Below are positions 1-8,415 of a DNA stretch of 41,824 nucleotides, piece by piece. The DNA is taken from positions 1 through 41,824 of the IMG/VR virus record IMGVR_UViG_3300037264_003785. One strand, 5' to 3'. The notes beneath the pieces are model-generated. The model did no database searches and had not been told where the DNA came from. It worked only from the letters and a program-made list of their open reading frames with translations. This DNA is from a virus. The translations under genes and the position numbers were made by a program. Within the stretch, counting starts at the first letter, position 1. Each line of letters begins with the position of its first letter.

Positions 1-127
1 GACCTGCCGGGACCTGCAGGACCTGCGGGAACGCGCCACGCTGGAAGGCCGCGACCAGTGGACCACCTGGCGGCTGCTGGTGTTCCCGTCCAGGTCCGCG
101 GCGAAACGGTGGATCCACGCCCACCGG
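1..127. repeat. Terminal direct repeat, left copy
   Basis: These 127 bases are identical to the last 127 bases of the window (41698-41824). Both copies lie in the same reading frame of one gene, which becomes complete when the ends are joined. A perfect repeat of exactly 127 bases is what a circular assembly with a 127-base k-mer leaves, so it is probably an assembly overlap and not a biological terminal repeat. Confidence 0.95.
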
Positions 128-205
128 CCCGCGTACGTGTACAGCGGCCGGCCGTCACCCTACATGGTCCCCGAGGCCCTGGCGGGCGCGGTGGCGGCGC
201 CATGA
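2..205 (+). CDS. Small hypothetical protein, 3' part (gene begins at 41666)
   Basis: This is the 3' portion of a gene cut by the ends of the window. Joined through the terminal repeat to the ATG at 41666, it encodes a 78-residue protein. The sequence is rich in Arg, Leu and Trp in its first half and ends with a short Pro/Ala stretch. I recognise no domain. Its TGA overlaps the ATG of the small terminase (ATGA, 202-205), so it belongs to the packaging transcript. A phage-specific accessory of packaging is possible but unproven. Confidence 0.75.
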   Translation, partial: TCRDLQDLRERATLEGRDQWTTWRLLVFPSRSAAKRWIHAHRPAYVYSGRPSPYMVPEALAGAVAAP

Positions 206-720
206 CACGCGCCAAGCCGTACGATTGGAACACGCTCAAGGCCGACTACATACTGGGCGAACACGAAAGCGTGGCCAGTTATTTCGAGGCGAAGCACCCC
301 GAAATCACCAGCGACACCTACGAGAAAAAGACCAAGGGCTGGCGGGACGAGCGCAGGTTGTACACGGCGAAAGCGGCGGCCAAGGCACTAGAGAAGGCCG
401 CGAACAAGCGGGCGGACATGCTGGCCAGGCACGCGGCCGCGGGCCAACTGCTGCAAACGGTGGGGCTGAACGCCCTGGTGGACCAGGCCACGGGCAAGGT
501 GCGGGACGGGATGACACCCGATAACCCGAAACAGGCCGCGGACATTATCAAAGCCGGGGCGGATATAGAGCGCGAGGCGCTGCTGTCCGAGGACGCGGCC
601 ACGGGCCTGCCGGCCGTGGACCTTGCCGTGGGGGTAGAACTTGGACCCGATGACATTAAGCAAATCCGAATTTTTGCGAGAGCCTACGGCCGCCGCAAAG
701 CACTGGGCGGAGCGCCTTGA
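202..720 (+). CDS. terS: Terminase small subunit (probable)
   Basis: A 172-residue protein that would recognise phage DNA and present it to the large terminase. The N-terminal ~50 residues (KPYDWNTLKADYILGEHESV) look like a helix-turn-helix DNA-binding segment. A Lys/Ala-rich helical middle (about 50-90) suits oligomerisation, and the C-terminal segment would contact the large subunit. The frame is open upstream to 58, but the ATG at 202 is chosen because it forms an ATGA junction with the preceding gene. It lies directly before the large terminase and overlaps it by 71 bases. The call rests on position, length and the helix-turn-helix-like start, since small terminases are poorly conserved. 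Confidence 0.7.
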   Translation: MTRAKPYDWNTLKADYILGEHESVASYFEAKHPEITSDTYEKKTKGWRDERRLYTAKAAAKALEKAANKRADMLARHAAAGQLLQTVGLNALVDQATGKVRDGMTPDNPKQAADIIKAGADIEREALLSEDAATGLPAVDLAVGVELGPDDIKQIRIFARAYGRRKALGGAP

Positions 721-2251
721 CCCGCTAGTGTGGGGCCTGCACCACGTGCGGGTGGTGGACGGGCACCCGTTTGAGTTCGTGGATTTTCCCTTCCTGGTGG
801 ACATATACCAGGACGACAACCCGCGCCTGGTGATCCAAAAGGGCGCCCAGTTAGGCGTGACGGTGTGCGCCCTGGTCCGCATGGCCCACCGGTCCGGTGT
901 CCTGGGCCGGTCCTGTATTTACTTTTTCCCGAACGACAACGCGATCACCGCTTTCGTGCAGGGCCGGTTCGATCCGTTCGTGCGTGAGAACCCTGACGTT
1001 CGCCGGTTGATCCCCAGCCGGTACGCTGACAATACCCGCCTCAAGCGCATGGGCCAGGGGTTCGCCCACTTCCTGGGCATGAAGGGCCGAACCCAAAAAC
1101 TATCGACACCCGCGGACGCCATTTTCTTTGATGAATTGGACGCCATGACTAACGAGCGCGACATATCGGTGGCCAAGGAAAGGACGGCCGCCAGCAAAAC
1201 ACCCGAGGACATGCGCCTGTCCACGCCCACCGTGCCGGGTTACGGTATCAGCCGGGAGTTCGAAGCCAGCGACCAGAAAAATTGGGTGATGAAATGCCAG
1301 CACTGCGGGCACCAGAACGAGGCCGGGCACCTGCAGTTCCCGAAATGCGTGGAAGCCGGGGTCCTGGGCTGCGCCAAGTGCAGCAAGGCCCTGGACGTGC
1401 GCAAAGGAGAGTGGGTGGCCAAGTTCCCCGGGCGGTCCGTGTCGGGCTATTGGGTGCCGCGGTTTATCAGCCCACGCGCGAACTACGTGACAATATTGGA
1501 CGAATACCGGCACACCATGAATCTGCAGAACTTCTACAACTCCACCCTGGGCATGCCGTACGCGGACAGCGAAACGGCGATCACGGCCGCCCACGTCCTG
1601 ACCCTGTGCGGTGGCGAACCCATGGCCACGGCAGCAACCGGGTGTACAATGGGCCTGGACGTGGGGAGCGTGCTGCACGTGGTGGTGTCCGCACCAGGGA
1701 AGCACCGCATGCGCCGCCTGGTGTGGGCCGGCGAGGTGACCTGGGCGCAGGCCGACCAACTGGTGCAGCGGTTCGGCGTGAAGCGGTTCGCCATTGACGC
1801 CCTGCCCGAACAGCACGCAGCGCGCGAGTTCGTTATGCGGAACAGATCGAAAGGGTGGCTGGTGTTCTACTCGCACACCCAGCGCGGGTCCTACGCGTGG
1901 AACGATGAAGCCCGCACCGTGACGGTGAACCGCACGGAAAGCCTGGACGCCAGCCAGCGCCTGCTGCGGGACAGCCAGTACGAGTTCCCGCGCCGGTGTG
2001 ACGTTATCGAAACCGTGGCGCGGCACTGCGCGGCCCTGGCACGCAAACAAGAGGTGGCAGAGCAAACAGGGGAGGTCTCGCACGTGTACGTGCGGACCGA
2101 GGCGGACCACTACCGACAGGCGCTGAACTACGACATGCTGTGCTGGGACACCGGCACCGTGCCGACAACGCGCGGCGGGGTGCTAAAACTGAACGAGGCC
2201 ATGCTGTCCATGACCGGCGGCGGGCGAAAGGTGAAGGTGCGGAAATGGTAA
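650..2251 (+). CDS. terL: Terminase large subunit (GpA-like ATPase/nuclease)
   Basis: A 533-residue packaging motor that uses ATP to drive DNA into the prohead and cuts the concatemer. A Walker A-like motif (KGAQLGVT, about 64-71) and a Walker B motif with the catalytic Glu (AIFFDELD, about 157-164) mark the ATPase. A zinc ribbon follows (CQHC at 216-219, CAKC at 241-244), a feature of the lambda GpA family. The RNase H-like nuclease starts at GLDVGS (Asp about 337), with a further candidate metal ligand in AIDALPE (about 383). The ATG at 650 is the first ATG in frame, with only a distant GGGGGT as ribosome site, and a TTG at 641 is an alternative. The 71-base overlap with the small terminase is unusually long. 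Confidence 0.93.
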   Translation: MTLSKSEFLREPTAAAKHWAERLDPLVWGLHHVRVVDGHPFEFVDFPFLVDIYQDDNPRLVIQKGAQLGVTVCALVRMAHRSGVLGRSCIYFFPNDNAITAFVQGRFDPFVRENPDVRRLIPSRYADNTRLKRMGQGFAHFLGMKGRTQKLSTPADAIFFDELDAMTNERDISVAKERTAASKTPEDMRLSTPTVPGYGISREFEASDQKNWVMKCQHCGHQNEAGHLQFPKCVEAGVLGCAKCSKALDVRKGEWVAKFPGRSVSGYWVPRFISPRANYVTILDEYRHTMNLQNFYNSTLGMPYADSETAITAAHVLTLCGGEPMATAATGCTMGLDVGSVLHVVVSAPGKHRMRRLVWAGEVTWAQADQLVQRFGVKRFAIDALPEQHAAREFVMRNRSKGWLVFYSHTQRGSYAWNDEARTVTVNRTESLDASQRLLRDSQYEFPRRCDVIETVARHCAALARKQEVAEQTGEVSHVYVRTEADHYRQALNYDMLCWDTGTVPTTRGGVLKLNEAMLSMTGGGRKVKVRKW

Positions 2252-4083
2252 CGAAGAACCTGAAACTGTCGGACGTGAAACCCGCAGGACCGAAACGCCG
2301 GCACGTGTCCGGTGTGATCGTAAACCGCAAGGCGCCGGTGGACTACCAGGCCGAGGCCATGCGCGAACTGCAGGAAGCCGAGGGCCGGCGCGTGGTGATA
2401 TTCGACCCCGCCATGCTGACCCCCAAGGGCTGCAGCAATTTCAGGGACCCCGTTACCGGTGAAAAGGTCACCGCCCGCATGCAGGAGGTGCGCTGGCTGG
2501 AAATGCGCCGGGACGTGGAAGGCAAGGGCAGCAAGGCCCGCGTAGTGGAGGCGTTCCGCCCGGTCCGCCTGGACCGCGTGGACGTGCCGGCCTATTTCAA
2601 AAAGGTCGAGGCGCTGCACGAAGGGCTGCGCGAAGCCATGCGCGAAACGACCGGCTCATACGATGACTGGGGGCAACTGTCCGCGGGCCTGTCCAGCGGG
2701 GAATACCTGCCCATGCCGCCGGGTCCCTACACGCGCCAACTGTACGTGTCCGACATGTGGGCCATGCACGCGAAGGCGTTCGAAGCCTACAACCACAACC
2801 CCGTGGCGAAAGCCCTGGTCGACATGAAGGCCGCCTTCATAATCGGCGGCGGTGTCATGGTGAAATGCGCGGACGAACTGGCGCAGGACGTGGCGGACGA
2901 GTTTATCGAACGCGAACGCCTGAACGAACGCCTGCACACCTGGTGCCGCATGCGGATCGTGAACGGCGAACTATTCATCCAGCCGGCCGAGGTGAAGCCC
3001 GGGTACCTGGGCGTCCGGTCCGTGGACCCTTCCACGGTGTGGGAGATCGTAACGAACCCGCGGGATATTGCCGAGGTGTACGGCTATTGGGTGCAGTACA
3101 GCACGCAGTACCAGATCAAGACCGAAAAGGCCGCCGGCGGGTCCGCGCCCGTGTCCGAGTACGTCATCGAACTGCTGCCACCTGACGCCGTGCTGCACCT
3201 GGTGGCCAACGTGCAGGAGAACGAAAAGCGCGGCCGTTCGGACCTGTACCCCGTCCTGGGCTGGCTCAAGTGGCTCAAGGATTTTTACCAATACAAGGTC
3301 GTCCGCGCGGTGGGCGAGGCCGCCTGGCTGTGGGACCACAAGGTGAAAGGGGACGACACGGACGTCCGCCGGATAGCGGAACAGTTCACCACGTGGCCGC
3401 AGCCCGGCTCCGAGTATTTCCACAACGAAGCAGAGGAACGCACGCTGGTGGCGTTCAACGGTGCGGCCGCCGGCCAGCGTTCACCTATCGGGGACGAAAT
3501 CCTGAACCTGGTGTGCGTGGGCATGGGTATCCCGAAGGAATACATGGGGATCGGGGACGCCAGCACCAGAGCCAACGCGATCACGGCCACCGAACCCGCG
3601 GCCAAGGTTTTCCAGACCGAGCAAAAGCGGTTCGAAGGGCTGCTGCGCGACATACTGCGCCGGGTCCTGTCCACCGCGCAGCAGGCCGGGCGCCTGGCGG
3701 CCGGGGCCGACCTGTCGTTTGAGGTGGTGTTCCCCGAAATCGCGCCCGAGAACAAAAAAGAAAAGGTCGAACTGCTGGACCAGGCGCGGCGCATGGGTGT
3801 GTTCACGAAGGAACGCGTGGCCAGCATGGTGGCGAAGGAACTGGACGTCACCGACTACGACTACGAAAAGGAACAGACGGACATAGCGGCAGAGGAAGCC
3901 GCGGACAGAGAGAAGGCCGGCGCCTTCCTGTACCCGCCTGTGCCTGGTGCGGACGAACTGGACCAGGACCCCGAGGCCGCCAGCAAGGTACCGGACGTGC
4001 TGCGCAAGCCGAAGCGCCCGACCACGGGCGGCACGGGGAACGCGGAACGCCGGGCCGTGAACAAGACCGGGGCCACGCTGTAA
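2245..4083 (+). CDS. Portal protein
   Basis: A 612-residue portal, the dodecameric ring at the capsid vertex through which DNA enters and to which the tail attaches. Typical features are a segment in which a residue patch reads NPVAKALVDMKAAFIIGGG, followed by an alternating strand/helix core with SVDPSTVWEI and a glycine-rich wing. The C-terminal ~80 residues are acidic then Lys/Arg-rich. The ATG at 2245 overlaps the TerL stop (ATGGTAA) and is preceded by a GAAGGTG ribosome site. The frame is open further upstream, but that part is antiparallel filler inside TerL. Position between TerL and a MuF-like protein supports the call. Confidence 0.85.
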   Translation: MVTKNLKLSDVKPAGPKRRHVSGVIVNRKAPVDYQAEAMRELQEAEGRRVVIFDPAMLTPKGCSNFRDPVTGEKVTARMQEVRWLEMRRDVEGKGSKARVVEAFRPVRLDRVDVPAYFKKVEALHEGLREAMRETTGSYDDWGQLSAGLSSGEYLPMPPGPYTRQLYVSDMWAMHAKAFEAYNHNPVAKALVDMKAAFIIGGGVMVKCADELAQDVADEFIERERLNERLHTWCRMRIVNGELFIQPAEVKPGYLGVRSVDPSTVWEIVTNPRDIAEVYGYWVQYSTQYQIKTEKAAGGSAPVSEYVIELLPPDAVLHLVANVQENEKRGRSDLYPVLGWLKWLKDFYQYKVVRAVGEAAWLWDHKVKGDDTDVRRIAEQFTTWPQPGSEYFHNEAEERTLVAFNGAAAGQRSPIGDEILNLVCVGMGIPKEYMGIGDASTRANAITATEPAAKVFQTEQKRFEGLLRDILRRVLSTAQQAGRLAAGADLSFEVVFPEIAPENKKEKVELLDQARRMGVFTKERVASMVAKELDVTDYDYEKEQTDIAAEEAADREKAGAFLYPPVPGADELDQDPEAASKVPDVLRKPKRPTTGGTGNAERRAVNKTGATL

Positions 4084-4084
4084 C

Positions 4085-5182
4085 ATGCACGCCTGCACCC
4101 ACCCCCACGGACACCTGCAGGAGGCGGACCCCGCCGCGAACTTTAACCCCGGCGGGATCCCACTGCGCACCCGTTCGCAGGTCCGCGCGATCCAGCGCAT
4201 GACGGACCGCATGGCCGCGTCCCTGCGCTGGCAGGAGGACCGCCTGGTGTCCGAACTGTTGAAGCAGTACGACCAGTTCGGGGACGACATGGCGCGGGAC
4301 GTGTCGGCCATGTACGACCGGGTATTCCGCGGGCAGCCGCCCAGCCTGACGCTGTGGGAAAAGGTGAACGCGGACGCCATGGCGCGCCAGATGATTTACG
4401 ACCACCTGCAGCGCCTGAACGTGAACGTGACACGCGGACTCGAGGACACGCTGGCCACCACGTGGCGCAGCGCGTACAACATGGGCGCGTGGTCCATTGA
4501 TGAAGCCACCCCGCCGAAAATCGACATCAACTACGAACTGCCGCCCGACCCTTTTGTGCGCGCGTACGTGGGGGCGCCGTGGCAGGGCGCGCAGTTCAGC
4601 CAGCGTATCGGTGTCATAAATGACGCCATGGCCCGGGATATTCAAACGCAACTCACGGCCAGCATTATGGCCGGCGAGGGGTCCTATGACGCGGCCGACA
4701 AAATCAAAAACCTGGTCGGCATGGAGGACGGCGAGTTCCTGAAATCGCGGCCGAACATAAGCCGCGCCAAGTGGCGGGCCGATATGATAGCGCGCACCGA
4801 AATCATACGGGCCAGCCGGCAGGCGCAGCAGTTCGTGTACGATCAAAACCGGGACCTAATCGAGGACCTGGTGTGGGTGGCGTACGAGGGCGACAGCCGC
4901 ACGTGCGAACGGTGCCGGGACCTGAACGGGAAAACACAGGCCGAGGTCGAGGCCATGGGTTACGTGTTCGACCAGCCTGCGCACCCCAACTGCCGCTGCA
5001 CGCGCCTCCCGAAAATGAAAACATGGCAGGACCTGCTGGGACCTGACGCGAAGGACATGCCCGAAACGGTGGCGGACGCCATGGCGATTCCTGACGGTGA
5101 AGGCGGCCGCAAGTGGCAGACCCCGCAGGAGTTCGACACGTGGGCGGATAAATACCTGACGCCGTACGAAAAGGGGGCATAG
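4085..5182 (+). CDS. MuF-like head morphogenesis protein
   Basis: A 365-residue minor head protein. The C-terminal third carries the signature of the phage Mu gpF/SPP1 gp7 family: RTEIIRASRQAQQFVYDQ, then CERCRDLNGK, then AHPNCRCTRLP (about residues 298-308). These proteins bind the portal inside the capsid and are needed for head assembly or DNA ejection. The N-terminal half is helical. It starts one base after the portal stop, within the same transcript. No toxin domain is fused to the C-terminus, unlike some relatives; only about 50 residues follow the MuF motif. Confidence 0.88.
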   Translation: MHACTHPHGHLQEADPAANFNPGGIPLRTRSQVRAIQRMTDRMAASLRWQEDRLVSELLKQYDQFGDDMARDVSAMYDRVFRGQPPSLTLWEKVNADAMARQMIYDHLQRLNVNVTRGLEDTLATTWRSAYNMGAWSIDEATPPKIDINYELPPDPFVRAYVGAPWQGAQFSQRIGVINDAMARDIQTQLTASIMAGEGSYDAADKIKNLVGMEDGEFLKSRPNISRAKWRADMIARTEIIRASRQAQQFVYDQNRDLIEDLVWVAYEGDSRTCERCRDLNGKTQAEVEAMGYVFDQPAHPNCRCTRLPKMKTWQDLLGPDAKDMPETVADAMAIPDGEGGRKWQTPQEFDTWADKYLTPYEKGA

Positions 5183-5401
5183 GTGGCGTATTTCAATTTT
5201 TCCACCTGGGCACCGTGCCCTAGATACCACCGCGGAAAGAAGGCTCCGAAATCCTGCCCATATTGCCACGGGACACGGCAAATACCGGAGGCGCTGTTTA
5301 GTTCCGCGGTTGAACTCGAAAGGAAAACGAGAGAGGAAAACCGCCTGGCGGACCTGGTGGCGGCGCGGGTGCTGGAAATAATCAAAAAGAAAAAACGGTG
5401 A
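5183..5401 (+). CDS. Small zinc-ribbon-like protein
   Basis: A 72-residue basic protein starting at GTG immediately after the MuF gene stop. The N-terminal part contains PCPRYHRG followed by CPYCHGTRQIP, a C-H-C-C-H pattern that could bind one zinc ion. The remainder is a charged helix ending in a poly-Lys tail (IIKKKKR). No family is recognised. Its position between head genes suggests a role in head assembly or a DNA-binding accessory, but nothing in the sequence proves it. Confidence 0.65.
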   Translation: MAYFNFSTWAPCPRYHRGKKAPKSCPYCHGTRQIPEALFSSAVELERKTREENRLADLVAARVLEIIKKKKR

Positions 5402-5428
5402 ACACCGAACACCACGAAGGGACAGAAC

Positions 5429-5761
5429 ATGCCGAACCCGTACGCTGAACTGGCGCGCGAACTGGTGCAGGAGAACAAGCGCCGCCTGGCAGACTTTGAC
5501 GCGAACCCCGGGCTGGCGCGTTTCATGGCGGACTTTATTTACACCGCGAAGGCACAGGCGGACGCCAAGCGGATCCCGTGGGCGGACGCCCTGGTGCAGG
5601 ACCTGCGCCTGACCACCGAGGGCCACCTGCTTTTTAGTGTCGAGCCGGACGTGGAAAAAATAACGAAGCGCCTGGCCATTGTCATGCCGCCCGATCCTGG
5701 GAAGCACGCGGCGGAGTTCGACAAGGCCCTGCGCGAAGGGCGGGTGAACTTTGGCCGGTGA
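5429..5761 (+). CDS. Hypothetical protein in head operon
   Basis: A 110-residue protein of unknown function. The ATG at 5429 follows a GAAGGGACAG ribosome site. The sequence is predicted mostly helical (ELARELVQENKRRLADFD) with one hydrophobic strand pair (HLLFSVEP, LAIVMPPD). Its end overlaps the following gene by 11 bases. It has no signal peptide, transmembrane segment or recognisable motif. Location between the MuF-like gene and the prohead protease points to head biogenesis. Confidence 0.65.
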   Translation: MPNPYAELARELVQENKRRLADFDANPGLARFMADFIYTAKAQADAKRIPWADALVQDLRLTTEGHLLFSVEPDVEKITKRLAIVMPPDPGKHAAEFDKALREGRVNFGR

Positions 5762-6008
5762 CCTGCTGTTCAAAGCGCTGCAGAAGGACGAAACCCTGGG
5801 CACGCTCATCATGGACAACCATGACGCTGCCGGCGCGTTCCTTGGCGTGCTGGACCTGATACGCGAAGCCGCGCACCGGTCCGGCGTGCGGATACAGGAC
5901 GTGCGCGTGTCGAATTTTCAGCCCGCGAACCCCGCGGAACTGGTCAAAGCGAAACCGGGCGAAATGGTGGCCAAAGTTACATTCGGCCGGCGTGGGGGTG
6001 TGGCGTGA
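5751..6008 (+). CDS. Hypothetical protein in head operon
   Basis: An 85-residue protein beginning at a TTG that overlaps the end of the previous gene, which makes the start uncertain. The first in-frame ATG is at 5811 and would leave only about 65 residues. The body contains a helix (GDLLFKALQKDETLG) and two strands near the end (VRVSNFQPANP, GEMVAKVTFG). No family is recognised. It is joined to the next gene by a GTGA overlap. Confidence 0.55.
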   Translation: MAGDLLFKALQKDETLGTLIMDNHDAAGAFLGVLDLIREAAHRSGVRIQDVRVSNFQPANPAELVKAKPGEMVAKVTFGRRGGVA

Positions 6009-6238
6009 TCCTGGTACCGGACCCGCTGTCCGAGGATGAAGCCCTGCGTGTCCTGGGCGAGGTGGCCAAGGCGAAACAGGGCAAATATTCCACGTTTCAC
6101 GGCGATTTTCAGGACGGCCGCCTGGTGAACCTGGCCGTGGAAACGAAGGTCGACAGGCGCGCCCTGGACGCCATGTACCCGCGGCAGCGGGGCGAACGGC
6201 TGCGCACACTTGACACACCCGTACCCGAGGTGAGATAG
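6005..6238 (+). CDS. Small hypothetical protein, last gene before terminator
   Basis: A 77-residue protein starting at GTG in a GTGA junction with the preceding gene. It is basic and short, with a charged centre (GEVAKAKQGKYSTFHGDFQD) that resembles a nucleic-acid-binding or capsid-binding peptide only loosely. It is the last gene before the intrinsic terminator at 6270-6308, so it closes the packaging/early-head transcript. Function unknown. Confidence 0.6.
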   Translation: MILVPDPLSEDEALRVLGEVAKAKQGKYSTFHGDFQDGRLVNLAVETKVDRRALDAMYPRQRGERLRTLDTPVPEVR

Positions 6239-6269
6239 TTACCCAACGGAACGCCTAACGCATAACGCG

Positions 6270-6308
6270 AGGGCTGCCAGGTCCAACTCCTGGCGGCCCT
6301 ATTTTTTT
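6270..6308 (+). terminator. Rho-independent terminator after packaging genes
   Basis: A 12-base-pair stem, AGGGCTGCCAGG (6270-6281) with CCTGGCGGCCCT (6289-6300), has one G-U wobble and a 7-base loop. It is followed by A then seven T residues. This is a textbook intrinsic terminator. It sits in the 82-base gap between the small head genes and the prohead protease, so expression of the protease/capsid block can be set apart from the packaging genes. Confidence 0.9.
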
Positions 6309-6320
6309 CCAGAGGCCCAC

Positions 6321-7793
6321 GTGCCACCTGCAGCCCTTATCGCAAAACGACAAGCCGCAGCCCGCGCCGCCGCCGGCGCCCGTCCTTCCGTTTCATCCCT
6401 ACGCGAATCCCTTGGCAACCTGGACATGGTGTCGCTGCGTGAAGCCAAGGTCACGGACCCCGAGGCCCGCAAGGTCCTGGTGGACCTGCTGACCGTGGGC
6501 AAGGGCAACCCGCGCGACCGTCACTACTACACCCAAACCGCGATCGACACTGGCGCCTCTGCGTTCGAAGGCAAGCCCGCGTTCGCGGACCACAGCAGCG
6601 TGTCCGAGGAAAGCGACAGGCCCGAGCGCAGCGTGCGCGACATCATCGGGTACTACGAGGACGTACACGCGGACGGCGCGTCACTGAAAGCCACCCTGCG
6701 CGTGCTGCCCGGTCCGGCGTTCGACTGGGCCTGGTCCCTGGTACAAGAGTCCATCGCGTTCGCGCAAAAGCACCCCGGGCAAAACCTGGCCGGCATTTCA
6801 ATTTGTGCCCGCGGCGAAACCGCACCGGGCCAGCATGACGGCGAGGACTGGAAAGACGTGACGCGGATCCTGGAAGCGAAAAGCGCGGACGTGGTGACAC
6901 TGCCCGCGCGTGGTGGCCGATTTATCCAACTGACCGAGGACGAGGGGGGCAGCATGAAATTGGGCGAAATTTTGCAGGCGCTGAAATCGAAGGCCGCCGA
7001 GATCGAAGCCGCGGCCGGTGACAAGGTGCCCATGCTCAAGGACCTGACGCGCATGGTGGACCAAGCCGCCAGCATGCAGACCGAGGCCGAGGGGACCGAG
7101 GGCCAACTCATCCACCTGCCGGACGCCGGCGAACTCCCGGTGATCCCGCAGGCCGCAGCCGAGGCGGACGGCGAAGCGCCGGAAGCCAAGGCCGCCCGCG
7201 AAGCCGAGGACCAGGCGTACAAGAGCAACGCCATGAAGCAGGCCGCCGAGCGTTACGCGAAGGCCGCCGAGGGATGCACCCAGCAGGCCGAGGCCGAACA
7301 GGACCCGACCAAAAAGGCCGAGTTCACCCAGCGCGCCGGCGAGTTCAAGCGCATGGCCGATCGATACGCCACCGCCGCGGACCCCGCGGGCGTGGTCCCA
7401 CCCGTTCCCGGTGAGAAGCCGGCCGAACCCGTGGCCACCAGTGACACCACGGTGGACCCGAACGCCGCGAAGCCCGCGGCACCCGTGGTCCCGCCCGTGG
7501 AGGACAAGGTGCCGGCGCAGGTGGAGAGCCTGCGCCAGGAGAAGGACGACCTGGAAAGCCGCCTTGTTTTGCGCGAGGCCAATATCCCGGCCGGCCTGGT
7601 GGACCTGATGCTGCCGGCCATGAAGGGCAAAAGCGCGGACGACAAGCGCGCCTTTGTGGAGGCCAAGCGCCAGGAACTGGGCACCAGCCTTTTGGAAGCC
7701 GTGCGCGTTCGGTTCAACAACGGCGCGCGGACGGTGGCCGCGAAGGGCGTGACGGGTTCGAACCTGCTGCGCCAGCAGGGGCTGATTCAGTAA
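6321..7793 (+). CDS. Prohead protease-scaffold fusion (probable)
   Basis: A 490-residue protein. The N-terminal ~210 residues resemble caudoviral prohead serine proteases: GKPAFADHSS supplies a candidate catalytic His (about 91) and LAGISICARG a candidate Ser (about 160), which fits the order and spacing of that family. From about 215 to 480 the protein is Ala/Glu/Lys-rich, helical and low in complexity, with a Pro-rich linker near 365-400 and a coiled coil near 405-430, as expected for an internal scaffold. Fusion lets the protease digest its own scaffold. The GTG at 6321 follows an AGAGG-like site just after the terminator. It lies directly before decoration and capsid genes. Confidence 0.75.
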   Translation: MPPAALIAKRQAAARAAAGARPSVSSLRESLGNLDMVSLREAKVTDPEARKVLVDLLTVGKGNPRDRHYYTQTAIDTGASAFEGKPAFADHSSVSEESDRPERSVRDIIGYYEDVHADGASLKATLRVLPGPAFDWAWSLVQESIAFAQKHPGQNLAGISICARGETAPGQHDGEDWKDVTRILEAKSADVVTLPARGGRFIQLTEDEGGSMKLGEILQALKSKAAEIEAAAGDKVPMLKDLTRMVDQAASMQTEAEGTEGQLIHLPDAGELPVIPQAAAEADGEAPEAKAAREAEDQAYKSNAMKQAAERYAKAAEGCTQQAEAEQDPTKKAEFTQRAGEFKRMADRYATAADPAGVVPPVPGEKPAEPVATSDTTVDPNAAKPAAPVVPPVEDKVPAQVESLRQEKDDLESRLVLREANIPAGLVDLMLPAMKGKSADDKRAFVEAKRQELGTSLLEAVRVRFNNGARTVAAKGVTGSNLLRQQGLIQ

Positions 7794-7852
7794 CACCGAG
7801 GCGCAGCGCAGGGTAGTACACGAAAGACGAAATCGCACAGGAGGCGACAGCC

Positions 7853-8311
7853 ATGACCGAGATCAATGCCACGAACCTGATGAAGGACGAGTTTCTGCAA
7901 AAGAGCAATACGCCGGGACCGACCGCCACGCCGATCAACAGCGGCGACCTGGTGTACTGGGAGTCCACCACCAAGACGGCCATGCCCTACGTGCTGGACG
8001 CCAACGGCGCCGGCTTCATGGGTGTGAGCCTGGACACGACCCCCATGTCCGTGGTCAGCACGGACTACCTGCCCACGATCAACGTGCGCCAGCGCGGGCA
8101 GTTCAAGTTCAACAGCACCGCGGGCGACACGTACAACCCCGGGGACGCGCTGTACATTGGCGCGGACGCGCAGACGGTCACGAACACCGCCGGCGGCATG
8201 ACCACGAAAATCGCCACCGTTGCCATGGACCCGTCCATGGTGGCCCTGGCCGGTGGCACCGGCGTGAAGGTCCTGGCGGACGTGGTGGCGAAGTACCCGA
8301 CCACCGCCTAA
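7853..8311 (+). CDS. Capsid decoration-like protein (DUF2190-like)
   Basis: A 152-residue protein with a strong AGGAGGCGACAG ribosome site before the ATG, which indicates high expression. The beta-rich sequence (GDLVYWESTTKTAMPYV, INVRQRGQFKFNS, GDALYIGADAQ) resembles DUF2190-type capsid decoration or stabilisation proteins that sit at capsid three-fold axes. It lies between the protease/scaffold and the major capsid gene, the usual place for a decoration protein. The assignment to this family comes from memory of its pattern, not from a search. Confidence 0.65.
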   Translation: MTEINATNLMKDEFLQKSNTPGPTATPINSGDLVYWESTTKTAMPYVLDANGAGFMGVSLDTTPMSVVSTDYLPTINVRQRGQFKFNSTAGDTYNPGDALYIGADAQTVTNTAGGMTTKIATVAMDPSMVALAGGTGVKVLADVVAKYPTTA

Positions 8312-8325
8312 CCGAAGGAACTGGC

Positions 8326-8356
8326 GGCCGTGGTGGGGACGGTCCCCGCCGCGGCC
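8326..8356 (+). other. Stable hairpin upstream of capsid gene
   Basis: A 14-base-pair stem (GGCCGTGGTGGGGA, 8326-8339, with 8343-8356) with two G-U pairs and a 3-base loop lies in the 104-base gap before the capsid gene. No T-run follows it, so it is not a standard terminator. It may protect or process the capsid mRNA, or act as a partial terminator. Confidence 0.6.
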
Positions 8357-8415
8357 TAACCTAAACCGAGCAGAACGACACACAAACCAGTACCGCTGAA
8401 AGAGAGGCAAGAGCC

